Source: Rhipicephalus microplus | Taxonomy: Eukaryota; Arthropoda; Arachnida; Ixodida; Ixodidae | Direction: 5' to 3' | DNA length: 64,000 nt | Assembly (NCBI RefSeq): GCF_043290135.1 | Contig: NC_134703.1 | Location: 127,359,005 to 127,423,004 of the forward strand | Shown here: positions 37,273 to 51,935 of the stretch, piece by piece | How the letters are laid out: every line of letters starts with the position of its first letter | How positions within the stretch are numbered: position 1 is the stretch's first letter | Translations under genes and position numbers: made by a program | The notes under the pieces: model-generated | Database searches by the model: none | Told to the model about the DNA's origin: nothing | What the model saw: only the letters and a program-made list of their open reading frames with translations

Positions 37273-38626
37273 GCGATAGCAATAAATTGGAAGGTCACGC
37301 GCAGAATGGCAAGCAGTTCGAAACGTGCCCCACGTTTCTCACGCACAAATGGCGCACGAAACGTACAGGTACAGAGGAACGTGAATACGCGTCTCAATTG
37401 TTACTTCGGTGTGTCTGAAAAGCGCGCCCTTTTCGCAAGCGGAGACTGTGCAACGACTGCAGTGATCTTTGTGCGCCAGGTAACTACAACAGAATCGCTC
37501 CGGTGAAAGCCCAAGGCGTACGATTGTCCCCACCGCGACGTAAGCAAACGCACGCGTTAGCGTCCACCCTGCCCCCTTTCCGCGGGGCAAAGTACGGGTG
37601 GGAGATGAAAGCACGCGCCACCGCGTCGTGACAATGTGGCGACGTGAGCTCATTGCGCCATCTCACCGGTAATGCCGAAAACATGATAGTTCCCCCCGAC
37701 ATGCCCATCACCAGCGGTGAGTGGTAGATATATATAGTTTGCCGTTTGAACGTTGGAGGAGGTGCTCCATCGTGGCTAACGCCTCGCACTCACAATTCAG
37801 ATGTCCGACATTCGATTCCGCATGCCGGAGTCTATTAAACACGATAGTCTTTCTTGGGGAGCTTTGACGCAAAAATTTTGCTCTGTCTGTCTGTCTGTCT
37901 GTACACTTGTCTGTTCGTCAGCGCTTAACGATACCCTACGAAATCACTAACGGCCGACCCCATCCGCAGCGCCCACCAATATCGCCCAAGGTTTACCGTT
38001 CATACTTGTACGATTGTCAGTTAAAAAGCAAATATTGCGCATATCTGAGGCCCCAAAACAACACGTCATTATTCTGTTCCTGTGTCTTTTTGCTACAAGA
38101 GGCATGCATAAGTAATTTTAAGGATCATAGCGCTTATCACGCTGCGCTGGCGATACAACGCTTGCAAGAAAAGGAAAGTGTTTCTAACGCTTTGCTAAGT
38201 CGACACGGTTGTGGCACCTACCCGTCGCCTTGCGTTCTACACCTTATTGCCTCCGAGACTGGCGCTCACACCGCGCGCTTCTTTTTTCAAGATAACTGAT
38301 AGCTAGCACTCATGTCTCACGTGTGACGCGACTTGATGCGCTCTCGTTCACCTCCGCTGCATGCTCGAGGCACTCTAACCCAGCGCCTTACCATTCACCG
38401 ATTTTCTTGCGAAGGTCATCAAATAAAAGTTTTGTTCACTCTCTCCAGACGCAAGACTATCGTCTTGTGACGACATTTGCAGTGTAACGTGCAGATATGG
38501 TGTCAATTTTTTTTCTGGATTACTTTTCTTTCTTGAGTTTTTATATATACATATACGGTTAATGGCGGCGACGCTGACGCCAGCGGGGCAAAATACAGCC
38601 GAGAGTGTCCATATAATTGCTATCGC
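37273..38626. mobile_element. Composite repeat with imperfect terminal inverted repeats
   Basis: GCGATAGCAAT at 37273-37283 begins a roughly 26-bp end that is matched, with about seven differences, by the reverse complement of 38601-38626. Between them lie a tRNA-like segment (37757-37825), a TCTG/TGTC run (37883-37901) and non-coding sequence. The ends resemble an abundant tick repeat that I know only by pattern. A 130-codon frame (37907-38299) inside it lacks domains. Confidence 0.5.
37757..37825 (+). repeat. tRNA-like segment inside the composite repeat
   Basis: GTGGCTAACGCCTCG (A-box-like) and ATTCGATTCCGCATG (B-box-like) are spaced as in tRNA. Immediately downstream are a T-rich stretch and a TGTC microsatellite, so this is a SINE-like head, not a tRNA gene. 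Confidence 0.5.
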
Positions 38627-40069
38627 AATAATAACCTGCGGTTTTCACAGCCCTTTGCCCTTCCGCTGCCCGTCTACTGCACCGACAATTTCATATATGA
38701 GCAGGATTATTTGAGCCAGGACGGTCGCAAGCTGCTCATGCCGCCCCCCCTCCCCCACAAGCGGGTCTACTATTTTGATACCAAGAAACTACAACCCCTC
38801 ATCCAGCCTTGGGAATTGCTCTTTCACCTTCTGATAAAATGACGATTGAAGCTACATTGGTCCATGAAAACTCTTTTATACTACCACTGACCTATAGACA
38901 GCCGGAAACCGCTGGATAACTGCTGCCCGCAAAACCACCACCTCTCTGACAGCTGAGTCAGACCTGCATATTGCGGTGTCTCGCCACTCTTGCAGTGTTA
39001 AAATTACCGCCCTGGAATGTTATACATTCCTTCGTTCTCTCACGGTGTGAAAATGTTTCGCAGGTTAACTGCTAAGTTTTGCGTATAGATGTGTGCCTAC
39101 ATCCTTGCTGAGCGATGAGTACTTGTCAGTATTTACCGCCGGGCATACTACCGTAACTCTAGCATCTGTTTGTGTCCTGCAGAATCTATGCGAAGAGCTT
39201 GAACAAAAGCTTGTATGATTTTCATATAGCTAGTGAGTGTGTTTCGGGGAATTGTTTGCATCTATCTCCTTCCAGGTGAGTTTCACCTCGTGACTACCCA
39301 GCTAGAAAGAGTACCTATAATGGCAAGCCGTCACAGCCAAGCAGAAAACGCTGGATGTTGCTCCCTCGAAACCATGAATTCGGCAGAGAGAGAGAACTGC
39401 AGGAAATTTGGAGATGTTAACTAGATTTCATCCAATCTGATATCCTAGAAGGTGTAATGGAAATGAAGGGCTAAGAAAGAGGGAGGTGGAGGTATGATCA
39501 AGGCATGATCCCGTATGTTGGCCCACGTTCCGACCATGACACAAAAATAAAGCGTAGGATGAAGACCCTATTTCACAGTACCACAAGATGTATACGATGG
39601 AGTGGAAGTTTATCTATGAAAACTCAGAATTGTGCTTATATTTTATTCCATCTCAAATCGAAAGAATCAGACTCTTCAGACGCCTTGACAATTTTGGTGA
39701 ATAGTTGTTTCAGCACCGCATGCGCTTGCCTAACGACGAGGCCACATTCGTACCTCTGGAGCATCATCAGAAATAAAAAAATTGCGGTGACGAATTTGCC
39801 CAATATTCAGCTTTAGCTTCCGTCCCAGTCGATACGTAGGAACATTTAAAAAATGCCACGGAAGTCGCACAAGGGTGAGACCCCGAATGAGTGTTGCAAA
39901 TGTGATCTGCTTTTTCTGTAGGATACGTATATACAATCGGCCCTGCAGCACAATGTCAGACCAACTTTTTTTATGGATTTACTGGTTAGTTTAATAGGCG
40001 TTGAACACAAACCAGCGAAACTCTTCCTGCATATACCGCCGGAACTCCCATCACAAAATGTTCACTAGC
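38627..40069. other. Unassigned DNA
   Basis: No gene is recognised in this interval. Confidence 0.35.
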
Positions 40070-40115
40070 GTGGTCACTAAATTTCATCAAAAGGCAGTGG
40101 TCACTAAATTTCATC
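40070..40115. repeat. Tandem duplication of a 19-bp word
   Basis: GTGGTCACTAAATTTCATC occurs at 40070-40088 and again at 40097-40115, separated by 8 bp; a partial GTCACTAA follows. Confidence 0.9.
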
Positions 40116-40269
40116 TTGTCACTAACCGAAGTTTAATGCCAGCTTCGCGACGTCCGGACCACCTTTATCGCGCCTTCATTCATTCCACGCTGGAGAACTC
40201 ACTGTCTGGAGGACTCACCACCAAGGCGACGCTTCTCTCGCTGTAAATCTTGGTAATTTCGTATTGTTC

Positions 40270-40305
40270 GATTGATTAGAGTTCTCTTTAGAACTCTAAT
40301 CAATC
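40270..40305. repeat. Hairpin, perfect 15-bp stem
   Basis: GATTGATTAGAGTTC (40270-40284) and its exact complement (40291-40305) are separated by TCTTTA. It is the first of two adjacent foldbacks beside a long TA tract. Confidence 0.95.
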
Positions 40306-40311
40306 TTTAGA

Positions 40312-40370
40312 ACGCACATGAGTTATGGACATGCGCCATAAGTGGCGCATGTCCGTGAACTCATGTGCGT
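40312..40370. repeat. Hairpin, about 27-bp stem with 4-nt loop
   Basis: ACGCACATGAGTT and GGACATGCGCCA form the left arm (40312-40338). The right arm (40343-40370) is its complement apart from a small internal bulge, and the loop is TAAG. It lies 6 bp after the first hairpin and about 68 bp before the TA tract. Confidence 0.95.
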
Positions 40371-40407
40371 CGGTAACCTCAGCGGCAAGAATCCCCAGGC
40401 ACTGAAA

Positions 40408-43472
<3,065 letters not shown>

Positions 43473-43484
43473 TGATTGATTGAT

Positions 43485-43528
<44 letters not shown>
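43473..43528. repeat. (TTGA)n microsatellite
   Basis: About 14 TGAT/TTGA units with one CGAT variant. TTGA-type tails occur on some tick SINEs, but no SINE body is attached here. Confidence 0.9.
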
Positions 43529-45630
43529 ATAAGCATACCTCAAATCTCGACAGAATATTTTTAAGACACGACAATGAAAAACAGCGAGTTGAATTGGTCT
43601 TGAAAGTAATATTTCTTAATGGTGAGATCTCTGCATGAGTGATCACGAGGACTTATTCTCGAACGCAGGGCGGGGATATGGAAGACACCGAAATGCTAGG
43701 TTTAAATTCCTGCCTCACCTTCACTGCACTGGTATCAAGCATTGCCAAGAAACAAACACTATTTCAGCAGAAATTTCACACTTGACGTTGAGGGGAAAAG
43801 TAACACGCAACAAGCTTCTTTAGGGACCAAACAAAAAGTGAAACTTGGTTTCTCAAAGCACGCCTTCATGGATGTCTACCGACAGGTTCCAGACCAAGTA
43901 ACCGACGTGTAAAAAAGAAAAAAAAAACACTCACGAGCCAATTACAAATAATTCTATAACCGCCTCATTTATTCGACCAAACACTGCTCTTATTCCTGCA
44001 CTAAAAGTTTTGTTACCATATAGCGTCTCACTCCCCTTTTCTCTCATTCTTTATATTTTCATACCTTATTGCTGCCCAGAACACGTATTTGTAGCCGCTA
44101 CGCAAGCATGTAAATGAGAAGCGTATACACATCTTCCGGGATAAAGCGCTAGCGAGCTGTACTATTTCATGTGTTTCATGTACCGTTTCATGTAATCACA
44201 CGAAAATATGCATGTGATTCGACGATTTCCCAACGCTACGAGATTCGATGAGCGCAATAATTATGTTCTACACGGTTGGCGACAGCACGAATCGTTTCGT
44301 TCAATGCCGCAGCAAACGGTAACGTAAAATATTGCACTCTTCGCGCACGTTCCGTAGCAATGCGTCAACGGTCATTGACCGCCCGTCACAAACTGCTTAG
44401 TGCAGCACTGAACTTGCCTTGTTACACATGCTTCTGACTGCTTGCAGTCAAGGACACGATTGTCACTCAGCCCGCACGTTGCCTTTCTTACGTAAGCCAA
44501 TGTGACAATTATATGTATCCACACCAATCAAGCTTCCTCACTTAACTCTCGGGCTATTATCCTCTTCCTCTTGCTGTTTCGTCCACCCTCCTCGCTGATG
44601 GCATTGACCATGGAGTACAGCTTTTTTTTTTCTGCGTTACCAGCATCCTTTTCTTCAACTCGTATCTTTCAGCGCAACACTTTACGTGCAGCGTAGCACT
44701 ATTTGCATTCCCACTAAAACAAATGCACTCAACAACGGCACAACGACTTGCACACCATTGTCCTCCTGCAGAGAGAACGCTTGCAGGAGGAAGCGAAGGT
44801 GTACCAAAACACTACACTCGGAAGCGATATCGTCTAAGCATTCGATATGCAAACAACGCTCATTGTCGTCTAGTGTCGAGACATTGAAACTAAGTGGGCA
44901 CGACGGAACGATGGCCGCTCTCAAGAATGGCCTTGCGAACAGCGTATACGCGTGCACGCGCACACACACAGGGAGACGCATCTGCTGCTCGTTAACTCCG
45001 CGCGTAATTGGCCCAGCGTGCCGCAGTAAACCGGCGCCCCACACAGGCGGTTTTAAGCTGGATGCCCATTTGTAAGCGCAAAGAAAACCGCGCACGTGTT
45101 TCGAATACGATTAGGACGGTCCCCTTTCTCTCTCCTCAACCCGTACCCTTCTTTTGTCGCGGAGCTCAAGAGAAGGCGCTTCCCCCGAACCCTTCGGCGT
45201 CCCTTCGGACATGAGTATTGTGTGCATCTGCACTTCCCTCATTTGCCACTTGTGAAGACGAACGGCTTCTTTGCTCGTTTTGACTGCAGACGAGTGGAAC
45301 CATGTGTGCGCGTTCTTGGCACAAATTCCGCACGACGCCTCCCCCGCGGAGTCGTCTTTTCACGGGCAATCCTTCCGTTCCCGTCATTTGTTCCTTTCAC
45401 AGCGCTGCTTTGACAATAGTTCCACGCCTGGGGCTAGGAGCATGGCGCATCAGTCAGCAGAGAACGTGTGCACGCGTCTTCTCCGAGCTGTCTTCTCAGG
45501 ATACGAGCTGCAGTAAACAAACTAGATGGAGTACTCGTTTGCCGAACGGACAGCTGTTTGCACTTTAACAAGGCGTGTTTTAGCGCTTCGCCAGTGCGTA
45601 AGGTTTCTCTTACGTCACGTCTGCCTTCGA
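43529..45630. other. Unassigned DNA with one small hairpin
   Basis: No gene is recognised. TCCTCCTGCA (44761-44770) pairs with 44782-44791 over an 11-nt loop. From about 44690 to 45600 the sequence is GC-richer, with overlapping frames on both strands (up to 137 codons) but no domain. Confidence 0.35.
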
Positions 45631-45634
45631 GAAG

Positions 45635-45705
45635 GTAAACGTCAAGGTCATCATCATCAACTTGATTACGCCCATTGCAAGACAAAGGCCTCTCCAGCAG
45701 TGCCC
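45635..45705 (+). mobile_element. RTE-type LINE 3' tail fragment
   Basis: CATCATCATCAACTTGATTA then CGCCCATTGCAAGACAAAGG then CCTCTCC is the conserved 3' tail seen on many arthropod RTE-type retroelements. A weaker copy lies at 33656-33725. No coding sequence is attached. Confidence 0.6.
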
Positions 45706-45728
45706 GTAGTGAAGGTACTGTCTATTAA

Positions 45729-45800
45729 CTTGAAGCTTTAGTGATGGTCCAATTTATGTAAGCGGCGGTTCCGGACACTCGGGTCACTCAGCCAAGTTTC
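45729..45800 (-). mobile_element. I-like LINE fragment
   Basis: The minus strand encodes WLSDPSVRNRRLHKLDHH. It matches the SDPSVRNRHLHKLDPS segment of the I-like copy at about 59340-59390, also at the nucleotide level. It is a short isolated fragment abutting the RTE-type tail. Confidence 0.75.
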
Positions 45801-46480
45801 CGACATTGTTCCAGCGAACAAAACGGTGGGCCTAATCAGGTCGAAGTGGTGAAGCGTAACTGCGGAACCTTTGCTGAACTTCATCTTGCGAAAAACCGAA
45901 TTCAGGCCACACGTAGCCAAATGGAGCCGAAATAACGAATACTAGACGATTTTACTACTACCAATCATTTGCATGCTAGCTGAAGCTCCGTGTGTTGCAC
46001 TTCCCATAGACACTATAGCGCTAGAGTTTTCTATAGTGTATTCACAGACAACACTATGCCTTGTTCAACTTAGACCAAAATCAGTTTAGAAAAGCGCTTG
46101 ACGTATTAATTGAAAATGGAGCTTTAGTTTTCGACCAGCCATTGAGGATTAACCATGGTTGCTGCCCCGGTTGTCTTGTCGGTAGGCATCTGGGCGCATA
46201 TATTTTTGAATGTATATGCTTGGGACAACGTCTATGAAGTTGTAAAACTTACCTTTGCATGTCCGAAACGAGAATTCAGCCAACTCAGCATCAATAGCCT
46301 TCCACTTGAATATATCCGAGTATTGTTTCCTATAAGCTTAAGTAATCATTATTTAATGAGCGACATTTTTGAGTGCGGAGTTGAGTGCAATATCTTTAAA
46401 GGAGTTGTTAAGCGACTTCTATTGCAGTATTTATTTCTCCCTGGATGCGCGTTTGATTTCTCAAGTAATGTACGAAAAAT
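45801..46480. other. Unassigned AT-rich DNA
   Basis: No gene is recognised. A 10-bp inverted motif (ACACTATAG ... CTATAGTGT) lies at about 46010-46041. A 116-codon frame (46155-46505) has no domain. Confidence 0.35.
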
Positions 46481-46501
46481 CACAGCATGTCCATGGAGTG
46501 A

Positions 46502-47351
<850 letters not shown>

Positions 47352-47356
47352 GTGGT

Positions 47357-47374
47357 TGGCAGCTGCGGGATCGG
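47357..47374 (+). other. Putative primer-binding site
   Basis: TGGCAGCTGCGGGATCGG begins 5 nt after the 5' LTR and starts with TGG, complementary to a tRNA CCA end. An alternative TGG lies at 47353-47355. The tRNA was not identified. Confidence 0.45.
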
Positions 47375-47656
47375 CCGGCGTCAGCGACATCGATGCGGTG
47401 AGTGCCTGCTGTTTTCCCCTCAGTTCACCAGACTACTCTAGCTCAGGTTGTAGTAGTTTAGAGAAGGGCTGTGTGAAGCATTAGAGTGAGCTTTGATCGT
47501 TTCAAGCAAAGTCGAAGTGCTTTGAAACCAAAGTTAATGCGGAGGGGGTAAACACGGGAGAGTGAAAAGTTGCTTGCGCGTCTTGCTAGTTGACTTATAG
47601 TGGGTACGGCAAGTAAATTGTTAACAGGGGCAAACAGCAAGAGGCTAGTGTGAACG

Positions 47657-50149
47657 ATGGAGAACCTTAAAGTGAAGGAACTCATCGAAATTTGTGAGGA
47701 ACTCGGCATTACTTTGGGCCGTGCGAAACGAAAGCAAGCGATCCTTGAGATCATGAAGGATGAGGGAGTGTCGGCTGAGGAAGTCGATGAGGCCTGGGTG
47801 GATATTAAAGCACGCCGCGAAGAAGCTGAAAGGCGCGAAGCTCGCGAAGAAGCTGAAAGGCGCGAACGTCGCGAGGAGGCCGAGAGACAGGAGCGTCTCG
47901 AGTTGAAACGACTAGAATTGGCAATCCTACAGTGTTCGCAGGCGCCTAGCGTAGCTTCTCCAACAGTTCAGGTCAGCGGTTTTAGAATTCGGGACCAACT
48001 GCCACCGTTCGTAGTAGGCGAGGACATGGCGAAGTATCTCGTCAAGTTTGAACACGTCTGTGAGCGAAACGCTTTGGAGCGGCCTCTTTGGGCGCGGAAC
48101 CTGCTAGCTCTTCTTCCCGGCGAAGTGTCCGACGCGATAACTTGCTTGTCGAGGGAAGCGTTTGAGAGCTATGACGAGGTTAAGGAAGTGCTCTTGAGAC
48201 GTTATAAGTTGTCACCTGAGGCTTTCAGGCAAAGGTTCCGGTATGCTGAAAAGGGGAATGAGTCACATGTTGACTTCGCGTTTCGTCTTAAGGCCGATTT
48301 AATTGAATGGCTCAAGGGCGAAGGTGTTTATGACGACCGCGATAAAGTGGTGGAATGCGTTGCATTGGAGCAATTCTACCGCTGCATCGAGGATAATGTC
48401 AGGCTTTGGCTGCAGGACAGACTTGGTGAAGTAAAGCTAAACAAGGCAGCAGAGTTAGCTGAGGAGTATGATACTCGCCGAAAGTTGCACAGCAGGGCAG
48501 TGCGCGTTGAAAAGGATGAGAGAAAAGAGGGCTTTTCAAAGAAACCTGATCAACGGAAACCCGTTCCGCATCGTAATTTCAAAAAGGACCCGTCTCTTAC
48601 GAAGGACAGTGTAGGGGAAGGGCAAACAGAAGCGGAGAAATCGAGTGAGGTTTCTACCACACAGGCATTTGAATCGGAAAACAAACGGAAGCCGCTAATC
48701 TGCTACAACTGCAAAAAGGAAAGGCACATCGCGAGAAACTGTCAGGAAAAGTTTGCTTTCGCAACGATCCGAGAATCAGAAAAAAACATTCGGTTGTTGG
48801 AGCCGTATCTCCAAGAAATTAGGGTGAATGAGAAAACGTGCCGAGCACTTAGAGACTCAGCGGCAACCATGGACGTTGTCCATCCTTCATTGGTGTCTCC
48901 GGATGACTTCACAGGAGAATGCGCGTGGATCAGGCAGGTCGCCGAGGAGCAGAGTGTTCGCTTACCAATCGCCACGGTTGTCATTAAAGGCCCGTTCGGT
49001 GAGCTTCGCACCGAAGCGGCTGTGTCTGCCGCGCTAAATGATCGTTTTCCTTATCTTTTCTCCAACAACTCAGAGCAGCTTCTCAAAGAGCAGGGCAAAT
49101 CGTTCTTTCCCAACTTAGCGTGCATGGCTCTCACGCGATCGCAAGCGCGGAAGCTCTCGCGGCAGCTTGATCTGGTTCAATGCGGTGAACTCTCAAGTGA
49201 CCTTGTCGGCGGGTCGACGGAACCCCAGAAAGGAGAGTTTCCGCATGAGTCATGTGAGCAGTCACGCGAGCGGCCCGTCGCCGAACCGACCGGCGCGGTT
49301 TCCGTAGAAAGGGGAGACGACATGGCGCCATTGAGTCAGAGCGAGGGGGTTGCAACGCTCTCGCCTGTAGCGGAAAGTTTGAGCGAGCTGCCGAGAGTTG
49401 ATCGAGAGACGCTCATTCGGGAGCAGCGTGAGGATCTCTCGATTGAAGCGCTAGTGGAAAGCCAGATTGAAGCGCTAGTGGAAAGCCAGGTTGAAACGCT
49501 AGTGGAAAGCCAGATTGAAGCGCTAGTGGAAAGCCAAATTGAAGCGCGAGTGGAAAGCCAGAAAAACGCGGCAAAAGTGCTGTCGAAGGAGCACTACGAG
49601 GAATCGGTGAAGAAGCGTGCTTTTGAAGTTGATAATCAGGGAATGCTGCTGCAGCCGTCCAAGAGGAACAAGCTTGAGGTTGATTGGGAAGGGCCCGCCA
49701 CAGTATTATCGAAGCCTCACGATTCAAATTATGAAGTGAAATTAGGAAGGCGGCCGAACAAAATTTACAACTTGATGAAACCATACGTTCAACATCAAGC
49801 GGTCGTAAATCTGTTGTTGAATGCTTCAGAGGAAGAGGAAGCAGAGATTTTGAGTTCTAGTGAGGTAATTGAAGGGGGATCGAAAGTAATTCGGGAGCAG
49901 ATAAACCTAGAGCCTAGCTTCAGTGAAGGAGGACCTGAGAAAGAGGACCTGAGAAAGATTGGTTCCGAGTTTGAAGACGTGTTTTCGGACCGCCCCGGAA
50001 ACACGAGGGTGATCGAACACGATATCGAGCTAAGCGGTGAGGAGTCAATCCGTAGCAAGCCGTATCGTTGTTCCCCTGTGCAACGTCGAAAGTGTGAGCC
50101 GCTCTTGGTGCCGCGTAGGTATCGTCGCCTAAAAGTGGCCGGTTACTGA
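47657..50149 (+). CDS. Gag-Pol remnant: SAP-like, SCAN-like Gag, zinc knuckle, degenerate protease, GPY/F, start of RT
   Basis: An 830-residue frame with good start context (AACGATGG). Residues 4-35 are SAP-like. Residues 50-90 are a charged Arg/Glu coiled coil. Residues 110-190 are a Gag capsid region. Residues 190-272 are SCAN-like, with FRQRFRY, WLKGE, VALEQF and a C-terminal Ala/Glu helix. C349, C352, H357 and C362 form a CX2CX4HX4C knuckle. LRDSAATMDVV (398-408) aligns with a retropepsin active site but has D-S-A. LPRVDRETLIREQ (578-590) resembles the lead-in to integrase. Then come five 8-residue repeats (596-635), a GPY/F-like module (about 656-712) and an RT N-terminal segment (EFEDVFSDRPG, SKPYRCSP; 771-807). 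Integrase HHCC/DDE and RT YxDD are missing. Gag functions may persist; Pol enzyme activity is not expected. Confidence 0.85.
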   Translation: MENLKVKELIEICEELGITLGRAKRKQAILEIMKDEGVSAEEVDEAWVDIKARREEAERREAREEAERRERREEAERQERLELKRLELAILQCSQAPSVASPTVQVSGFRIRDQLPPFVVGEDMAKYLVKFEHVCERNALERPLWARNLLALLPGEVSDAITCLSREAFESYDEVKEVLLRRYKLSPEAFRQRFRYAEKGNESHVDFAFRLKADLIEWLKGEGVYDDRDKVVECVALEQFYRCIEDNVRLWLQDRLGEVKLNKAAELAEEYDTRRKLHSRAVRVEKDERKEGFSKKPDQRKPVPHRNFKKDPSLTKDSVGEGQTEAEKSSEVSTTQAFESENKRKPLICYNCKKERHIARNCQEKFAFATIRESEKNIRLLEPYLQEIRVNEKTCRALRDSAATMDVVHPSLVSPDDFTGECAWIRQVAEEQSVRLPIATVVIKGPFGELRTEAAVSAALNDRFPYLFSNNSEQLLKEQGKSFFPNLACMALTRSQARKLSRQLDLVQCGELSSDLVGGSTEPQKGEFPHESCEQSRERPVAEPTGAVSVERGDDMAPLSQSEGVATLSPVAESLSELPRVDRETLIREQREDLSIEALVESQIEALVESQVETLVESQIEALVESQIEARVESQKNAAKVLSKEHYEESVKKRAFEVDNQGMLLQPSKRNKLEVDWEGPATVLSKPHDSNYEVKLGRRPNKIYNLMKPYVQHQAVVNLLLNASEEEEAEILSSSEVIEGGSKVIREQINLEPSFSEGGPEKEDLRKIGSEFEDVFSDRPGNTRVIEHDIELSGEESIRSKPYRCSPVQRRKCEPLLVPRRYRRLKVAGY
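49442..49561 (+). repeat. Five tandem 24-bp repeats inside the Gag-Pol frame
   Basis: Five in-frame copies of a 24-bp unit encode IEALVESQ (variants VETLVESQ and IEARVESQ). They lie exactly where the integrase zinc-binding and catalytic domains would be expected, so they mark or replaced the deletion junction. The unit length keeps the frame open. Confidence 0.9.
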
Positions 50150-50856
50150 AGTGGAGCATGTTGCTCCACAGCGCAACTTTGACGTTCGCTATCAAAAAAA
50201 ATAAAAAAAATATAAAGGAAAGGTAAACGCTAATGCAGGTGCATTGAGCAGTGCGTTCCAGTTAGTAACTTCTCAACCTTTCGGTTTCTGGCTGGCGATT
50301 CGGGGCAAAATTTTGACCTCATCACGACCTGGGCTGAGCGATCTCGTTTAGAGTGATCTCAAGGGGCCAATTTTGTGGTATTCTAATTCGTTACGTTGTT
50401 GTACGTGGGAAAAAAAATTGAGTTGTCATTTTAAGGGTCTTTTGTCCCACATGTGCCTCTTGATGTAGAGGGAACAAAATTCCGATAAACACGTAGATAG
50501 GTATATGTTGTACTATACTTTGTCTGGTGTTCTGTCGGGTGACCGAGGGCACTTGCTTGTGTCGTGTGTTGTCTGTTGTCGAACCGTTCTTAGCAAGTTG
50601 CAGAACCATCGTCAAGTGCTGAAACCGAAAATGGTCAGAAGAGACGAGCGAAGTTGGTCGACACGTTGTGGCGACAAGCCAGTGGAGCTGGGATCCGTCG
50701 TCAAAAATGGGATGTGTTCCCGGAACAGTCTGGAGCTGTATTCTCCCCATGGCCCTGGAGGCGAACCTGGAGGGACCTGGCGAACGAGCGCACCTGACAT
50801 CCGAGCCCCGGGGAAGCAGCTCGTCTTACCGGTGCATTGTCTGGCGGCGGGGGTGC
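50150..50856 (+). other. Non-coding 3' region of the LTR element
   Basis: An A-rich stretch with AATAAA near 50200 is followed by about 600 bp without a recognised frame, up to the 3' LTR. The purine-rich GGCGGCGGGGG just before 50857 is a weak candidate polypurine tract. It may contain remains of deleted RNase H or envelope-position sequence, not recognisable by eye. Confidence 0.5.
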
Positions 50857-51535
50857 TGTTATGCCAGCGAGTCCTCGTCAAACGTCCGTGCCTCTGAAAA
50901 AAGGCAATCTGGGTCAAGGCCAGCCCTCAGTCCGCCTGACGCGAACAACTCAACGGAGTAAACACGCGCGGCGCCTCTCTGGCCCACGTGCAGTGAGTCA
51001 ACAGCGCACGTGACAGCGAGCTGGCGTCCTCGTGTCTGGTGGTCTGACGCATTGCGCGGCGACCCCATTGGAGGAATCTGCCCTGACGACCAGCGGCGCT
51101 TCTAATTGGACATTTTGGTTGGACCTGGTGCCTATAAAAGAAGCCATGCGGCGCGTCGCGATCGGCAGTCCTACGAGAGAGGAGTCCCCATGTCGGAGAG
51201 CCGACATGTGTGTGAGTCAGCGGTCTTAGGCGAAAAGTTGACCTATGTATTAGAGAGGAGAGCTCGGCTCTTCGAGTCTCTGTCGGCCCCAGTGCCGAAA
51301 TTGTAACGCCTCTGTATATATGCCGTACATAAACCTTGTTTAACTCACCGTCGTCTCGTCCGCTCGTCTTATCAGCTCTGCGCAGAAGCAGTCGCGGGCT
51401 GAGAAACATACGCTACCAAACGGCTGGTGACCTTCCCGGCGGAGTTGAAAGCAGTGGCGCCTTCGGGGCCGTGTTGGCGTCGCCGTCTTTCGCAACAGTG
51501 GTGGCTTCGGCGGGATCGGTCCGTCGTTCGCAACA
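50857..51535 (+). repeat. 3' LTR
   Basis: 679 bp, nearly identical to 46636-47351. Differences are one extra A at about 50904, about five substitutions, and one 38-bp unit fewer (51485-51522 is the only full unit). TATAAAAG is at 51133-51140. Confidence 0.92.
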
Positions 51536-51633
51536 GTATGTATGTATGTATGTATGTATGTATGTATGTATGTATGTATGTATGTATGTATGTATGTATG
51601 TATGTATGTATGTATGTATGTATGTATGTATGT
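51536..51633. repeat. (TATG)n microsatellite, right part
   Basis: About 24 TATG units directly following the 3' LTR; continuation of the array at 46545-46635. Confidence 0.95.
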
Positions 51634-51724
51634 CCACCCCTATCATACTAAAGAATGCATCGAACGCATGGGTGAACAGAAGCTTCGCCCCACTGATCAT
51701 CAGTCACTCCGTGGATATGCTATG

Positions 51725-51935
51725 ATTTTTTTATTATAACAGCACCATCCATCCTCTTTATTAGTCAACTATATGAAAGCCACTAACGCCATCTAGCGAC
51801 GTTATTCCCTAGGATATATGCACACAGCGTCATCTAGTGAGCAATTCATAACCTAGAAGTGGCTACATACATACTACATACAAACGGAGGACGGATCAAC
51901 CCGCACCCTGAAGAGCTTCACCCCTAAAAATTCAC
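51725..51935. repeat. Repeat-like segment with two CGCCATCTAG-type motifs
   Basis: AACGCCATCTAGCGAC (51785-51800) and AGCGTCATCTAGTGAG (51826-51841) are about 41 bp apart. The segment ends with GAAGAGCTTCACCCCTAAAA (about 51912-51931), the end motif shared with 63225-63241 and similar to 25761-25776. The CATCTAG motifs read as CTCF-core-like on the minus strand. The segment is probably repeat-derived. Confidence 0.45.

Noticed and set aside
43473..43528. TTGA array as a SINE tail
   Set aside because: The neighbouring sequence on the minus strand does not match the Ruka body that should precede such a tail.
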